A DNA stretch of 64,000 nucleotides from Mallotus nudiflorus (taxonomy: Eukaryota; Streptophyta; Magnoliopsida; Malpighiales; Euphorbiaceae): positions 1,107,001 through 1,171,000 of the forward strand of contig CANTUR010000460.1 in NCBI GenBank assembly GCA_947683625.1. The letters run 5' to 3'. The first letter of the stretch is position 1. Each line of letters opens with the position of its first letter. A program made the translations under genes and the position numbers. Positions 10,843-21,783 of this stretch are shown here, in pieces. A model generated the notes under the pieces. It made no database searches and was not told the origin of the DNA. It saw nothing but the letters and a program-made list of their open reading frames with translations.

Positions 10843-11494
10843 AGTTAGTTTGATAATGATCGAGTGACATTGCTTCTTCAGCCCGAACCAAGAAGTCCTT
10901 TAGATATGATGCAAAATGAATCTTGTTCTATCATTGATTAGAGATTTCTCTATGAAAAATACAAATTGAAGTTTGAAGAAGGGGAAGGAGAATAAGTTCT
11001 TGACCCACAACAAATTAAGGATAGATTAATACTGCATTTGACTTTAAATATTGGTAGTTCAAATAAAAAGTATTCATACGTTAAAATATAAGATGCAAAA
11101 TATCTATATAAAGAAAACTTTCAAGCCATTCTTAATATTTTCATATTAATTGCAATGAAATTATTAAATCAACTATTGATTTAAAGTTAAATATTTAAAT
11201 AATTTTACAATATAAAATTTGATCAAGTTGAAATGTAACTACTAATAAATCGATCTATTTGTACTATATGGAGATGAAGTTTATCAATAATCAATTATAT
11301 TTGAAATATAGTTTGGGTTGGCTGTAATAAAAAATTATTCAATTGCTAAAATTTTGATAAAATATGTAATCAAGGAATGAATACTAGTATTTATGTTATT
11401 AGATCTAACAATGAACTATACAATTAATATAATATCAAATCTAGTTTAGTTGAATTTGAGACAACTATATTATGCAACTATATTATTAAATTAG
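10843..11494 (+). other. AT-rich stretch without recognisable features
   Basis: No open frame of note, no tandem repeat and no clear border motif were seen after the primer-site-like sequence. Confidence 0.5.
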
Positions 11495-11935
11495 AAAAGT
11501 ACAAAAAAAAATACTTTGTGGTTAAATATTTTTTTACTTAAAAGATTGTAATATATATTTTTTGACAATTAGAGATATGTAATTTCATTATATTTGCATT
11601 TTAGCATCTTACTTAGTAATATTATTAAAGATATATAATTTGAATTTTTTTATTAGTTAAATAATACTAAGTAGTATATCTAACTAAAATAAACTCACAA
11701 TAAATAAAATATAAAATGTATTTTTTAATTTTATTAGAAATAAATAGAAATAAATTTTAAATAAATTTATAATATCTTTAAAAGTATCAAACTAGTTATA
11801 TTATTGGTAAATCACATGTAAAATATTTTTATTATTGAAAGGTAATGTTATATTAAAATATTACCATAAAATAATAATGATATTAATTGATAGAATATTA
11901 AAGTGTTTGAAAATGAAACTATTAACCTCTCGATA
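11495..11935 (+). repeat. Dispersed repeat, copy A (related to 55508-56030)
   Basis: Shares an ordered set of blocks with the second copy: a form of TATGGTTA..., TGCATTTTRG, ACTAAGTAGTATA, TTTTAATTTTATTA, AAAAGTATC, GGTAAATCA, GATGATATTA and TTGATAGAATATTAAAGTG. It appears to lack the right terminal repeat seen in copy B, so it is probably truncated. Confidence 0.65.
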
Positions 11936-11944
11936 TCAGTTTTT

Positions 11945-12030
11945 TTTTTTTTAGTTTAGTGGTTTATGTGATAGACATTGTATAATTGAGGTCATAGTTG
12001 GATTCTTGCTTTCTTTTTGACCTCCCAATT
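11945..12030 (+). mobile_element. tRNA-like SINE remnant
   Basis: TTAGTTTAGTGGTTTATGT resembles a tRNA D-arm/A-box, and AGGTCATAGTTGGATTCTTGC, about 35 bases on, resembles a B-box. The remainder of a tRNA is not foldable, so it reads as an old SINE head rather than a gene. Confidence 0.35.
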
Positions 12031-12059
12031 GTTCAAAAAGAAAAAAAGAAAAAGGAAAA

Positions 12060-12306
12060 GTACAGAAAACTACTATTTGGTTTCACGTTTTTTGAATTTT
12101 AAATATATGTTTTATTTTGTGACAATTTGAGTCATGTATTTGTCATCATTTGATAATTTTCAGTATATGTATTTCACTCATTTAGTGACGTTAGTCTCAT
12201 ATATTATAAATTGTCAAACGGCAAAAATACAAAACCTAAATTGTCACAAAATAAAACATATACTTAAAACTTTAAAACCATGAAACCTTATGGTGATTTT
12301 TCGTAC
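12060..12306. mobile_element. Fold-back MITE of about 247 bp
   Basis: The segment is an imperfect long palindrome. It starts GTACAGAAAA and ends TTTTTCGTAC. The arms pair over more than 80 bases, including an exact stretch holding ATGTTTTATTTTGTGACAA (near 12105-12130) and its complement (near 12240-12265). Pairing continues weakly toward a short centre near 12180. No coding capacity and no clear target-site duplication were found. Confidence 0.7.
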
Positions 12307-13487
12307 ATTTAAAAAAAAAATACTAAATATGAAGAAAAAAATCGTAACCCTTGAAGTAAAGATGTATTTAATTACATAACACTTATTTTTTTTTTAAAAA
12401 CTTATCCCTATTAAATTATTTGATTTCTAGTACATTGTTAATCATTGATCTAATTGACTACGTAATTACATGTTGTAGCGACTTATAATACTTAATTAAT
12501 TAGTATTATCAATTTCACGAGAGCTATAATTGATAAGGGCTAAACCGACTTAAATTGAGTATTGTTGAGCTGATTAGTACTAATTCAGGTAATGCTATGA
12601 CTAAAATGATTTGATTCATACTAATCGATTGATTAACATTCATCGTTTAAAGGTCTCAAAAAAAAAAAAAAATGCATTGGTTAAATATATTTAGCAACCA
12701 AAAATCAAGATAGTTAATTAAAATAAAAAAGTTATGAATTTATTAAATTAGTTGGAGATGATAATATGAATCTTTTTTTTTTGTATGATTTTCGGCAATG
12801 ATATTATAAAATGTTATTTATTGGTGAAACAGTTCATTTCTGACGAAATTCTTTTGCAGATTTTTCCATGAATTTGTTTACATAACCTTTTGTGGATTTT
12901 CACATAATTGTTTGGTAATTAGTAATTTTCAGGATTTTTAGTAGTAATTTTAAAGACTTTTACTCCCAAAAGGACAGTATTGCTGACCAAAAAAATAAAG
13001 TTTAATTGTTATAGACACTGTCAACTCTACGGTAATTAACATATTAAAATTAATTTAGTAAAATGATAAAAATAATAAATAATATTTGAAAAATATAAAT
13101 AAACATTTAATTTTAATTTAAAATAATTAATTAATTGTATTTTTTGGAAGATATTTTATCAAAAAAATTTTTAAGAAAAGGAAGATTTGAGGATTTTTTT
13201 CTCGAATGTGAATTTTTTTATCTACTGTATGTTTTTTTTTCTTATCGTAGACATGAGACAAAACAATATAAAATTTAATAATTATGTAGAAAATTTCAAA
13301 AAATGAAAAATTTTACTAAAATTATATTCAAAATTTTAGGATATTAAAATTAAATTCGGAGTTGATTTATTAAAACACATCAATTATTATTTTTAATATT
13401 AATTAATATGTGTTAAATTTATATGGTACAATTTATGCCAAATAGGTGTTATAAATAGGCATAAAGGTGGAAAGGTCTTCTCAAAAA

Positions 13488-13518
<31 letters not shown>

Positions 13519-14034
13519 AAATTAAGGGTTCAACATCTAATGCATGTAACATAGTTATAGAGGGTACAATTTATCAATAGCTCCATAGGATGGTCCTCTT
13601 ATATTGGTGTTATCTAGTAGCTTTAAGATCTGCCCTGCTGTGCCTTGCGGGGCATTTTGTCAATTTTTTTTTTTTCATAATCTGTTGTATCCTTAACTTG
13701 TCATTTTGAACAACATTATTAAAAATATAGGGTTGCTATATTTTTTATTAATAACAAATCTCCTTTTTTTAGAAATGTAAAATCTTGTTTCATGATTATA
13801 ATATATGTTATTAGAGATATGGGTCATGTTTTGGATTTTGATATCCAAGACATGAATTACTAAAATCATATATTCGAGTTATTTTAGAACATGAAAAATA
13901 ATTTCAGTAGGTTGAATAATTTGATGATATATTTTTCTCAACGTATTTATAGTTTAAGTAACTTAGTGGTATTATTATTTTTTATTATATTTATAATTTA
14001 AGGGTTTCATTCTTTTTTCTCCTTTGTCATTTAA
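12307..14034 (+). other. AT-rich intergenic DNA
   Basis: Stops in all frames, poly-A and poly-T runs (for example 12657-12671, 13481-13498), and a single small GC-richer patch near 13629-13660 (CTGCCCTGCTGTGCC). No gene, RNA or transposon border could be supported. Confidence 0.5.
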
Positions 14035-14093
14035 TAATAATAATAATAATATAGATCAAGAATTTCATTCTTATCTGTGTTTCTCTTATTTAA

Positions 14094-14135
<42 letters not shown>

Positions 14136-14250
14136 GACGACCACGAGGATGATGTTAAGAATTTAATTCTTACCTCTCATTGTCCAAATCAATAATGATA
14201 ATAATAATAATAGTAATAATAATAATAATAATAATAATACAATAAAAAAA
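14035..14250 (+). repeat. (AAT)n microsatellite tracts
   Basis: Three AAT/TAA runs at about 14035-14050, 14090-14133 and 14190-14240. They lie immediately upstream of the LINE 5' end. On the minus strand they encode a meaningless tyrosine run. Confidence 0.9.
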
Positions 14251-14256
14251 TTCTCT

Positions 14257-14401
14257 CCTCTGCGAGAGCTTTGTTTTTCTTTTCTTTGTGAGAGTTTTCT
14301 CTTTCTCTTCTTAAGGAGAGTTTTTGTTTATAGTTTTTTTTTTTAATTTTTCTTTCTTTTTTCTTCCTTGGATTTTTTTTGTAGTTTTCTTTTGGTGAAT
14401 C
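14257..14401 (+). other. LINE 5' untranslated region
   Basis: T- and TC-rich leader ending at the ORF1 start context CATGGAAGATCA. Short repeats of GAGAGTTTT occur. The exact 5' end is not defined; I place it after the AAT tract. Confidence 0.45.
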
Positions 14402-14862
14402 ATGGAAGATCATTTTGCTAGATTTCATTGACGACAGATGAGGGTGATAAAATTGCTCTTAAAGGTGATTACTTTGATAGTGCTGTGGAATTTAATGATT
14501 ATTGTTTGGTAGGTAGGTTACTGACGGACAGGTTAATTAACTTCATGGCGATGAAGAATCGGCTAGCTAGTATTTGGAGGTCGGGAATGGGGATCAGTAT
14601 TAAGGAGATAACAGATCATTGTTATTTAATCCAATTCTTTCATCGTGTTGATCTAAAGAGGATCATGGACGTTGATCTTTATTCTTTTGACAATCATCTA
14701 TTGCTTACTCATCACTTGAAGACTGGGGAAGTTCCTTCCATGGTCCCTCTTAACCATGTTAATGTTTGGGTTCAAATTCATGATCTCTTTGTCGATTACA
14801 AGTCACTGGCAGTTAGGAAATAACTAAGCAGTATTCTAGGTCAATTTTTGGACTATTATTGT
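14402..14862 (+). pseudogene. LINE ORF1 fragment, DUF4283 domain
   Basis: ATG 14402 gives MEDHFARF, then a one-base frameshift near 14426 and an open run to 14823. Key blocks are CLVGRLLTDRLINFMAMK (near 14505), LASIWRSGMGISIKE (near 14565), CYLIQFFHRVD (near 14620), SFDNHLLLTHHL (near 14690) and PLNHVNVWVQIHDL (near 14745). These are the ordered hallmarks of the DUF4283 N-terminal domain of plant LINE ORF1, an RNA-binding protein with a later CCHC knuckle. A stop after residue K at 14823 and the junction near 14862 remove the C-terminal part. Confidence 0.85.
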
Positions 14863-14865
14863 CTC

Positions 14866-15330
14866 TAATATCCAAGAGTATCTTTCCTATTTTCATATCT
14901 ATAATAGCTCATGTTGTGGCCAAGAATGGATGCCCTAGAATTATTGGGATGTGGGTGTCCTCTTCCATTTCCAGGATAATGAAGTCTTTTGGGACATAGT
15001 AATTTCCTACTTTAATTGGAACATCCTCCAAAATCCTAAAGCGATACATGATGGACCTGTCAACAAGTTATAAGGACACAGTGGTTGGATGGGGCTCACT
15101 AATGTTTAGCCTACTGTAAAAAGAGAGTGGAATTATATTTACACTTGCGCCAAGATCACAAAGAGATTTGCTTATAAATTCAGTTCTAATGGTATAAGGG
15201 ATAGTAATACTCCCTGGATCTTTAAGCTTATGGAGAAGCTTATTCTGGATGATAGCACTGTACTCCTTGTTAATGGAGATGGTCTCTTGGTCCTCCCATC
15301 ATTTTTTTATGAGAGATGATGTCCTTAAAA
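14866..15330 (-). pseudogene. Athila-like protease (retropepsin) remnant
   Basis: Minus-strand translation gives CDLGASVNIIPLSFYSRL near 15160-15105, then LVDRSIMYRFRILEDVPIKV, PKDFIILEMEEDTHIPII and LGHPFLATT near 14940-14910. DLGAS is the active-site D-T/S-G equivalent in Athila-type proteases, and the ILGxPFL motif is the second conserved block. A few stops and frame changes interrupt it. The protease would cleave the Gag-Pol polyprotein; this copy cannot. Confidence 0.75.
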
Positions 15331-15399
15331 AATTTGGAGTACGCAAGCATGGTGTTTATGACATCCAGGAGAGGTATGGTAAGCTTAAGCTGCTGGAAT

Positions 15400-16873
15400 G
15401 ATTCATAAACTTCTCAAATTGTCTGTTCAGCTTGGATTTTTGCTACCTTTGGGGAAAAGGAAGTGTTAAGGTAGGTATAACCTTCTTTTCCTCATGCTTT
15501 GCTTGTAAAGCATCACTCTTCTTCTCTTTTGTTTCAATTTCAGGTATTGCTTCTTTCTCTTCAGGTTCAACTTCGGGAATTTGCTTGCCACTTGTCAGGG
15601 TGACTGCCTTTGCTTGCTCCTAGGATTTTATGATTGACTAGGCAACATCCCATCTGGCCTTGAACTCAAGGCTTGAGAGGCAATTTGATTCTTTAGCATC
15701 TTGTTTTGGGTGTGTAGTTGGCCCATTTGAGTAGTTAGGTTCTTTATTGCCTCTTTTTGTTGTTCATGGTCCTTCAGAAAATTTTCCATCATAATTTCCA
15801 TATTTGACTTTTGTTCTCCTTATTGATGAAAAATACTTTTTGTTGGAACCCGAGAGGTGGTGGCTTGAATCCTTGGTGATTGTTATGCACCCTTCCTTGG
15901 TTAGACCACGAGAAGTTGGGATGGTTGCACTAACTCGGATTATAGGTATTTAAGCAGGGGTTACCCTAGTTTCTTTGGAAGTTATTGAGCACATTGAGTT
16001 GCTCAATTGATGTTTCTTATGAAAAACTCCTTTGGCACTCTAAAGTAGAATGCCCTCCTTTGCAATACTCACATGAATAAACTGCCACAGGGTTGGTCAC
16101 TTTTGTTGAAGCCTTTAACTTCTTTGTAAGCATGTCTATCTTAGCATTAAGGAGGTTCTAACTATCCAATTAGTGCATCCCTGCTACCTTCATTGGTGCA
16201 CTTTAGTCTCCATGCCATTAGTAGTTGTTTGATCTATAGTCTCAAGGAGATTGTAGGCATCCTATGGTGTCTTGCTCATGAATGAACTTTGTGCTGCAAC
16301 ATCAATGGTAATCCTCATTGGCTTTGTGAGTCCTTGATAGAAAGTTTGAATAAGTAGCCATTGGGGAACACCATGGTGTAGGCACTGTCTCTACAAGTCT
16401 TTGAAATGGTCCTAAGCCTCATAAAGAGATTCACCACTGTGTTGGGTGAGGCTTTTAATTTCTTATATGAATTTAGCTATCTCCCCAGGTGGGAAATATT
16501 TGCTCAAAAATGCCCTAGATAGCAAATCGCAGGAGGTGATTGATTGTGGTGCGAGAGAGTGCAACCACAATTTAGCCTCGTCCCTTAGAGAAAAGGAAAA
16601 TAGTCTTAGTTTGATAGCATCCGAACTAACCCTATTCATCTTGAATGTGTCACATATTTCTAGGAACTTAGCTAAGTGAGCGTTGGGATCTTCAGTTGAA
16701 AGACCTCCGAACTGAAATTGAGAAATCATCTGGATGATTGCAAGCTTAATTTTAAAATTATTAGCATCCACATTCGATCTAACAATGCTACTCAAATTGT
16801 CTTCAGGGTTAGGCATCGTGTACTCTTGAAGGGCACGATTCCTAGCTTATTGAACCACTTGATCCTCTGCCAT
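15400..16873 (-). pseudogene. gag: Athila-like gag
   Basis: ATG at 16873 (MAEDQVVQ, one stop, then ARNRALQEYTMPNPEDN). The open part runs 16816-16463 and contains FQFGGLSTEDPNAHLAKFLE, LRLFSFSLRDEAKLWL and LSRAFLSKYFPPGEIAKF. These are the capsid core motifs of Athila/Tat-type Gag. A zinc knuckle follows at 16073-16035. Further toward 15400 the frame is broken but still shows short Gag-like pieces. The Gag would coat element RNA. Confidence 0.8.
16035..16073 (-). other. CCHC zinc knuckle of the Athila-like gag
   Basis: The translation CEYCKGGHSTLEC has the exact C-x2-C-x4-H-x4-C spacing with all four metal ligands preserved, so this part of the nucleocapsid is intact although the gene is not. 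Confidence 0.85.
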
Positions 16874-17083
16874 GATTTTCTTGTCTTTTTCCCTCTTTTC
16901 TTTACGGTTCTTTTTATAGGACTCTTTAATATCAGGATTAAACTTTTCTAAGTTTTCTCGTTTAGATCGAGTGTTCATACACTATAAAGTACCTACCAAA
17001 TAAAGATCAAAACAATTTAATTAAGAAATAAAGAATACTAGTTTAAGAAAAGCAAAAATTAAATTAATATCAATAATTTCAAT

Positions 17084-17106
17084 CCTTAGCAACGACACCA
17101 AAAACT
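17084..17106 (-). other. Primer-binding site of the Athila-like element
   Basis: Minus strand: TTTTTGGTGTCGTTGCTAAG directly after the LTR end. It differs from the TTTTTGGCGCCGTTGCCGGGG primer region of Athila-like elements mainly by C-to-T and G-to-A changes, as expected for decay of methylated DNA. Confidence 0.7.
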
Positions 17107-18555
17107 TGTTGCGTTTTAAATACCCATAAGCGCATGGTTGTGGTTGTAGTGTAAAGGATTATCATTCCCACAGGGATTGACTATTGATTACCAATAATTA
17201 TTACTTATTATCTTAGCTAGAAAATCAATTTAATAAATTAGGTAAAAGAAAACAAATGACTAATAGCTTTGAGAAGTAAAATCAATTAATTGCAAACACA
17301 GAGTCTAAGTCTAGTTTACTATTCCAATCAAATCATGAATACAATATTAATTTAATTAACCTAGAATTAAGTTAAGGGTAATTGCTCTAATTTACCTAAA
17401 GCCTTTCTCGAGTTCAATTAAGCATGCAAAGATCAGGATTTAACCTACTCTCATGATTAAATTCTAATCCAAACTCATTAAGTTCTTTAGTAATTATTTG
17501 CCATTATATCTCTATAGTTGTGACTCCCCGAAGAGCTCTCCTACTCTCGTGGCTGAGTGGTCTAAGTTCTTTATGCCATAAGCTAAAAATTTCCCCTTCC
17601 TCTCATTGGTGAAATTATCTATAAATATGCAACTCCAATAGGCCTATAATGAATCACAAGAAAATTATTAAAACATAAAGAATTAACTGAAAACCAAATT
17701 AATTATAATTAAGAATAGGTATTCAAGTCATGTCATGGAATAACTACTCTTAACTGAGACTCTGTAAATAAAAATAGCCACTCATGGCTTAGATGAAATT
17801 CATGATTAATAAAAGAAAACAAGAAAAGGCTAATGAACATTGAAAAGTGGTGAGCTCAATCTCATGGGAATTATTTGCCTTTTCAATATCTTGATGTCTC
17901 TCCTTTTTCTTCCCACTTCTTTCTATAACCCTAGATATATTTTTTTCCTTTTTATATGACTTAGGGTTTCTAAGGAGTCTTTGAGATCATCTAATTCCTT
18001 AAAACATGCAAAATCGAGAACAATCTTCGTGGCACGACTTGGTGTCATGACCGTGACTTAAAATTAAAACAAACACAAAATTAAGTCTGAGAAGGGCACA
18101 ACTTCTCTTTATGGCTTTGGCCAAGCGTGCATTTAAACTTCATTACACGACTTGGGTGCATGGGCATATTGCCATGCCGTGCGATTCACTACTTCTCAAG
18201 TACACTGGACACAACATCGTGCAAGTCATGCAAAATTCTTGTGCAAGCTGTGACATATTCTTCAAAATTTTGAGGCTTTCATGGCTTGGACTCAGGCTTA
18301 GCTTTCTTCCTTTTTCCTATCTAACCAAAATCCCTTGTTCTTTAGCCCATCAAAGTCAAAATTTGGGGCCCACTAAAAGATAAAAGTAATAAATTAGTAA
18401 AATTCCACTAAAAGCATAATGATAAACCAAAAAGTATAAATAAGTCCCTGAACTATTCTAATGTCCTAATTGAACCCAAAAACAACATTAATTAAGTTAT
18501 TATCTATTTAAAACTTATTAAAATTCAACTCTAAGACACGTAAATAATTTACACA
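17107..18555 (-). repeat. LTR of the Athila-like element (about 1.45 kb)
   Basis: The left edge TGTTGCG abuts the primer site. The right edge ACACA (18555) is set where LINE coding sequence resumes in frame (KLLRGFKSVV). The ends are TG...CA. GC-richer blocks near 18030-18240 (GTGGCACGACTTGG, CACAACATCGTGCAAG) are typical of the LTRs of this group. The 90-codon open frame inside at 18111-18383 is not a gene. Confidence 0.65.
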
Positions 18556-19095
18556 TAAGCTTCTTAGAGGTTTTAAATCAGTGGTTAAAGATTATAATCT
18601 TATTGATTTATAATTAAATAGTCATGGTTACATGTGGGAGAGAGGGAGAAATATTAATCGTTTTATGCCTGAAAGAATTGATTATTGTATGGTAATCAAT
18701 CATGGTTAAATTTGTTTCCTAATGTTGAACTTAGTTGCTATTTTACCTCAGTTTTTGACCATTATCCTTTTCTATTATCTCTTCAATCTCATATTGTGTA
18801 CTTAAAGAAATTTAGTTTTCACAAAGAATATATGGTTAAAGTTGCTCTATTTTTTTGAAACTGTTAACAAGCTTTGGCACTCTTTCGATAGTTTATCATT
18901 TTTAGATAAGCTTTAATCTTGTATTAATGGTATGGATTCTTATGGAGCTTAACTTAGACTTCAAATCCTATATTTCTTAGGTGAAGGCGAGTTTAGGTAA
19001 AGCAATGACTAATCTAGGTGGTGACATTGATGGTATAATTGTGCGATTAAAAAAAGAATTAGACAAAATCCTCATTTTGGAAAATAATTATTGGA
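18556..19095 (+). pseudogene. LINE ORF2 fragment: endonuclease C-terminal part and linker
   Basis: With frame shifts and stops allowed, the translation shows LLRGFKSVVKDYNLIDL (near 18562-18610), RFMPERIDYCMV (near 18660-18700), FDHYPFLLSL-type sequence (near 18755-18790; the H-P/S-hydrophobic block of the exonuclease/endonuclease/phosphatase fold) and a K-K-E-L-D-K-I-L helix near 19050. This is the second half of the LINE endonuclease plus the helical linker to RT. The N-terminal half is missing. Confidence 0.75.
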
Positions 19096-21000
19096 GACTA
19101 TTGGCTATTTTTTTGTGATATCCCACATCGGTTGGGAAGGAGAACGAAGCACGCCTTATAAGGGTGTGGATACCTTCTCCCATCAGACGCGTTTTAAAAT
19201 CGTGCGCTGCGGGCTGGGCCTGGGCAAAGCGGACAATATCTGATGCGGGTTGGTCTGGGCTGTTACAATGGTATCAGAGCCGGAGCCCGGATCGGTGTGC
19301 CAGCGTGGACGCTGGGCCCTAAGGGGGGTGGATTATGATATCCCACATCGGTTGGGAAGGAGAACGAAGCACGCCTTATAAGGGTGTGGATACCTTCTCC
19401 CATCAGACGCGTTTTAAAATCGTGCGTTGCGGGCTGGGCCTGGGCAAAGCGGACAATATCTGATGCGGGTTGGTCTGGGCTGTTACAATGGTATCAGAGC
19501 CGGAGCCCGGATCGGTGTGCCAGCGTGGACTCTGGGCCCTAAGGGGGGTGGATTGTGATATCCCACATCGGTTGGGAAGGAGAACGAAGCACGCCTTATA
19601 AGGGTGTGGATACCTTCTCCCATCAGACGCGTTTTAAAACCGTGCACTGCGGGCTGGGCCTGGGCAAAGCGGACAATATCTGATGCGGGTTGGTCTGGGC
19701 TGTTATAATGGTATCAGAGCCGGAGCCCGGATCGGTGTGCCAGCGTGGACGCTGGACCCTAAGGGGGGTGGATTGCGATATCCCACATCGGTTGGGAAGG
19801 AGAACGAAGCACGCCTTATAAGGGTGTGGATACCTTCTCCCATCAGACGTGTTTTAAAACCGTGCGCTGCGGGCTGGGCCTGGGCAAAGCGGACAATATC
19901 TGATGCGGGTTGGTCTGGGCTGTTACAATGGTATCAGAGCCGGAGCCCGGATCGGTGTGCCAGCGTGGACGCTGGGCCCTAAGGGGGGTGGATTGTGATA
20001 TCCCACATCGGTTGGGAAGGAGAACGAAGCACGCCTTATAAGGGTGTGGATACCTTCTCCCATCAGACGCGTTTTAAAACCGTGCACTACGGGCTGGGCC
20101 TGGGCAAAGCGGACAATATTTGATGCGGGTTGGTCTGGGCTATTACAATGGTATCAGAGCCGGAGCCCGGATCGGTGTGCCAGCGTGGACGCTGGGCCCT
20201 AAGGGGGGTGGATTGTGATATCCCACATCGGTTGGGAAGGAGAACGAAGCACGCCTTATAAGGGTGTGGATACCTTCTCCCATCAGACGCGTTTTAAAAC
20301 CGTGCGCTGCGGGCTGGGCCTGGGCAAAGCGGACAATATCTGATGCGGGTTGGTCTGGGCTGTTACATTTTTTAAGCGTGCTAGAGGAGTAATTGTCCTA
20401 AAAAATAAATTGACTTCTCTAGTCAAAAATGGGCTCCCATGCACTTTTACCATAATTTACTTAGACTTCACAGATGAAAATAAATTTGAAAAATATATAA
20501 AGCTATTTGAACAATTAAAAGGGAAATCATATTGATTTTTAGTCTTAACACAAAATAAAAGTACAATAAAAGGACGACAAGGCTATTAAAAAATAAAAGA
20601 AAATGACAGTAAATGCTAATGATTTAGGGAATGATTGATTGATAATGACTTGTTGATTGTAAATGATGATTGCCAATGTGCCTTTTCTAATCATTCTCTG
20701 TCTTTTATAGTAATAGAATTAATTTCTCCAAGTGAATGTTGTAGCTTAGAAGTCTTCCATTTTTGGAGATTAAATTCAAGCACTAAATTCCTGTAACTTC
20801 AAAATAACACATTTTTCTCCAAGTCTCCTGTACACAATGAACAGTCATAATTCTAGATTTTTCTAGCTTTGTACTCATTAATTTTTTTTGCAAATTGGGC
20901 TTCTAATATTTATTTGGGCTTTTAATTTTAAGTCATATTAAAAATAATGGGCTCACTATTCCTTTAGTCCAAAATTCAATTTCGGAATAAATAATGCCCC
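19096..21000 (-). repeat. 3' LTR of the Tat element, interrupted by a TRIM array
   Basis: The homology with 37754-38400 starts at GACTATTGGC (19096), is interrupted by the TRIM (19114-20367), resumes at TTTAAGCGTGCTAGAGGAGTA and continues to the AATTTCGGAATAAATA block near 20995. The right edge is uncertain by about 10 bases because the terminal bases differ between copies. Without the TRIM the LTR would be about 650 bases. Confidence 0.75.
19114..20367 (+). mobile_element. TRIM with six LTRs and five internal segments
   Basis: A 220-bp unit recurs starting at 19114, 19334, 19554, 19774, 19994 and 20214; the last is only the LTR part. Each unit is a 154-bp LTR (TGTGATATCCCACATCGG ... GGGCTGTTACA), a TGGTATCAGAGC primer site for initiator tRNA-Met (first at 19269-19280), a short spacer, and a purine-rich AAGGGGGGTGGATT tract. 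The array begins and ends precisely with an LTR and is flanked by TTTTT on both sides, a possible target duplication in a T-run. Copies differ by only a few bases. TRIMs are short non-coding LTR elements mobilised in trans. It is GC-rich against its surroundings. Confidence 0.9.
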
Positions 21001-21004
21001 CCAC
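20996..21004 (-). other. Polypurine tract of the Tat element
   Basis: Minus strand reads ATGTGGGGGGCAT directly upstream of the 3' LTR. A G-rich run at the LTR border is the expected plus-strand primer of Ty3 elements. Confidence 0.6.
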
Positions 21005-21074
21005 ATGTTATTAGCTCGGGTTAAGCCCAATGCTATTTAACATGCAAGTAAGCCCATTTCAAAGCCTATCTCCG

Positions 21075-21084
21075 TATATATAAG
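21075..21084 (+). promoter_or_regulatory. TATA-like box for the antisense PMD gene
   Basis: TATATATAAG lies about 60 bases before the first ATG of the plus-strand gene, just inside the 3' LTR. The spacing suits a core promoter. Whether it drove transcription is inference. Confidence 0.4.
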
Positions 21085-21474
21085 CACAAAATATGAATTT
21101 TGCAATCAAAATTTCACCTTCTTCATCCAATTTCCTTTACTCTCATGCCTAGACCTAAGGTAAAATTAGGTGAATTAAATGAATATTATTAGAGAGTAAT
21201 CAATCCATGGGATACCCAATGAGACTGAGGAGAGAGGAAAAATGAAAATGCCCATTGAGATAAACTAGATAGTCTGTAGGAAAGACTTAGATGAGCTAAA
21301 AATTATTACGGTCTTGAGACTTACTCATCCTCTCTACGTGAACTCTCCGTCAAACCTCCAATTCAAAATTCAAATCCCCAAAATTAAAATTTGAATTTCT
21401 CAATTAATGAGCTTTTACTTTCATCCAATAACCATCATCCTTGAATTTCTCCAACTATTCCTCAAGAATTAAAT

Positions 21475-21783
21475 TTGAAAGAATTAAATCCCCAAGCGAA
21501 ATCTTCCTCATATTTATTTTTTAAAAATCTCAGTACTCTAAAACCTCAAATTTTAAATCCTTTCTTTTTCACTTGCTCTTTAAATAAAAAACCCATACCT
21601 TCAAATTTTAATTCTAAAAATCCCAGTTTTAAGCAATCCCTAATTTTTAGTTTTTCAAAAAATTTTGAAACTCTTTTTCCTCTTTCCCTTTTTTCCTTTC
21701 TTCTTCTTTCCCGCAATTTTCTTTCTTTCCTCTTCTCCCTTCCAGTCACTTACTCGCCGTTGAGTAGTAGCCAATTGAGGTAG
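21475..21783 (+). other. Low-complexity open frame, probably not coding
   Basis: A 102-codon frame rich in S, F, L, N and P produced by a T/C-rich tract with AAA runs. It lies after the first exon candidate of the PMD gene. I see no domain; it may be intron or 5' coding remnant. Confidence 0.2.

Larger units (their letters stand above)
14863..18555 (-). mobile_element. Athila-like Ty3/gypsy fragment: one LTR, gag and protease
   Basis: Reading the minus strand from right to left: an LTR (18555-17107), a primer-binding site resembling TGGCGCCGTTGCCGGGGA, a gag start at 16873, a CCHC knuckle and a retropepsin segment. The fragment then stops at the LINE junction near 14862. RT, integrase and the second LTR are absent. 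The lineage is inferred from the primer site and the ALQEY... Gag start typical of Athila-like elements. Confidence 0.75.

Noticed and set aside
14189..14428. Minus-strand open frame ending in a tyrosine run
   Set aside because: The tyrosines come from the (AAT)n microsatellite and the rest from the T-rich LINE leader read backwards.
18111..18383. 90-codon plus-strand frame beginning MALAKRAFKLHY
   Set aside because: It lies inside the LTR of the Athila-like element, on the opposite strand, with no motif.
19683..19982. 99-codon GC-rich open frame
   Set aside because: It lies wholly inside the TRIM array and spans LTR, primer site and internal segment, so it is not a gene.
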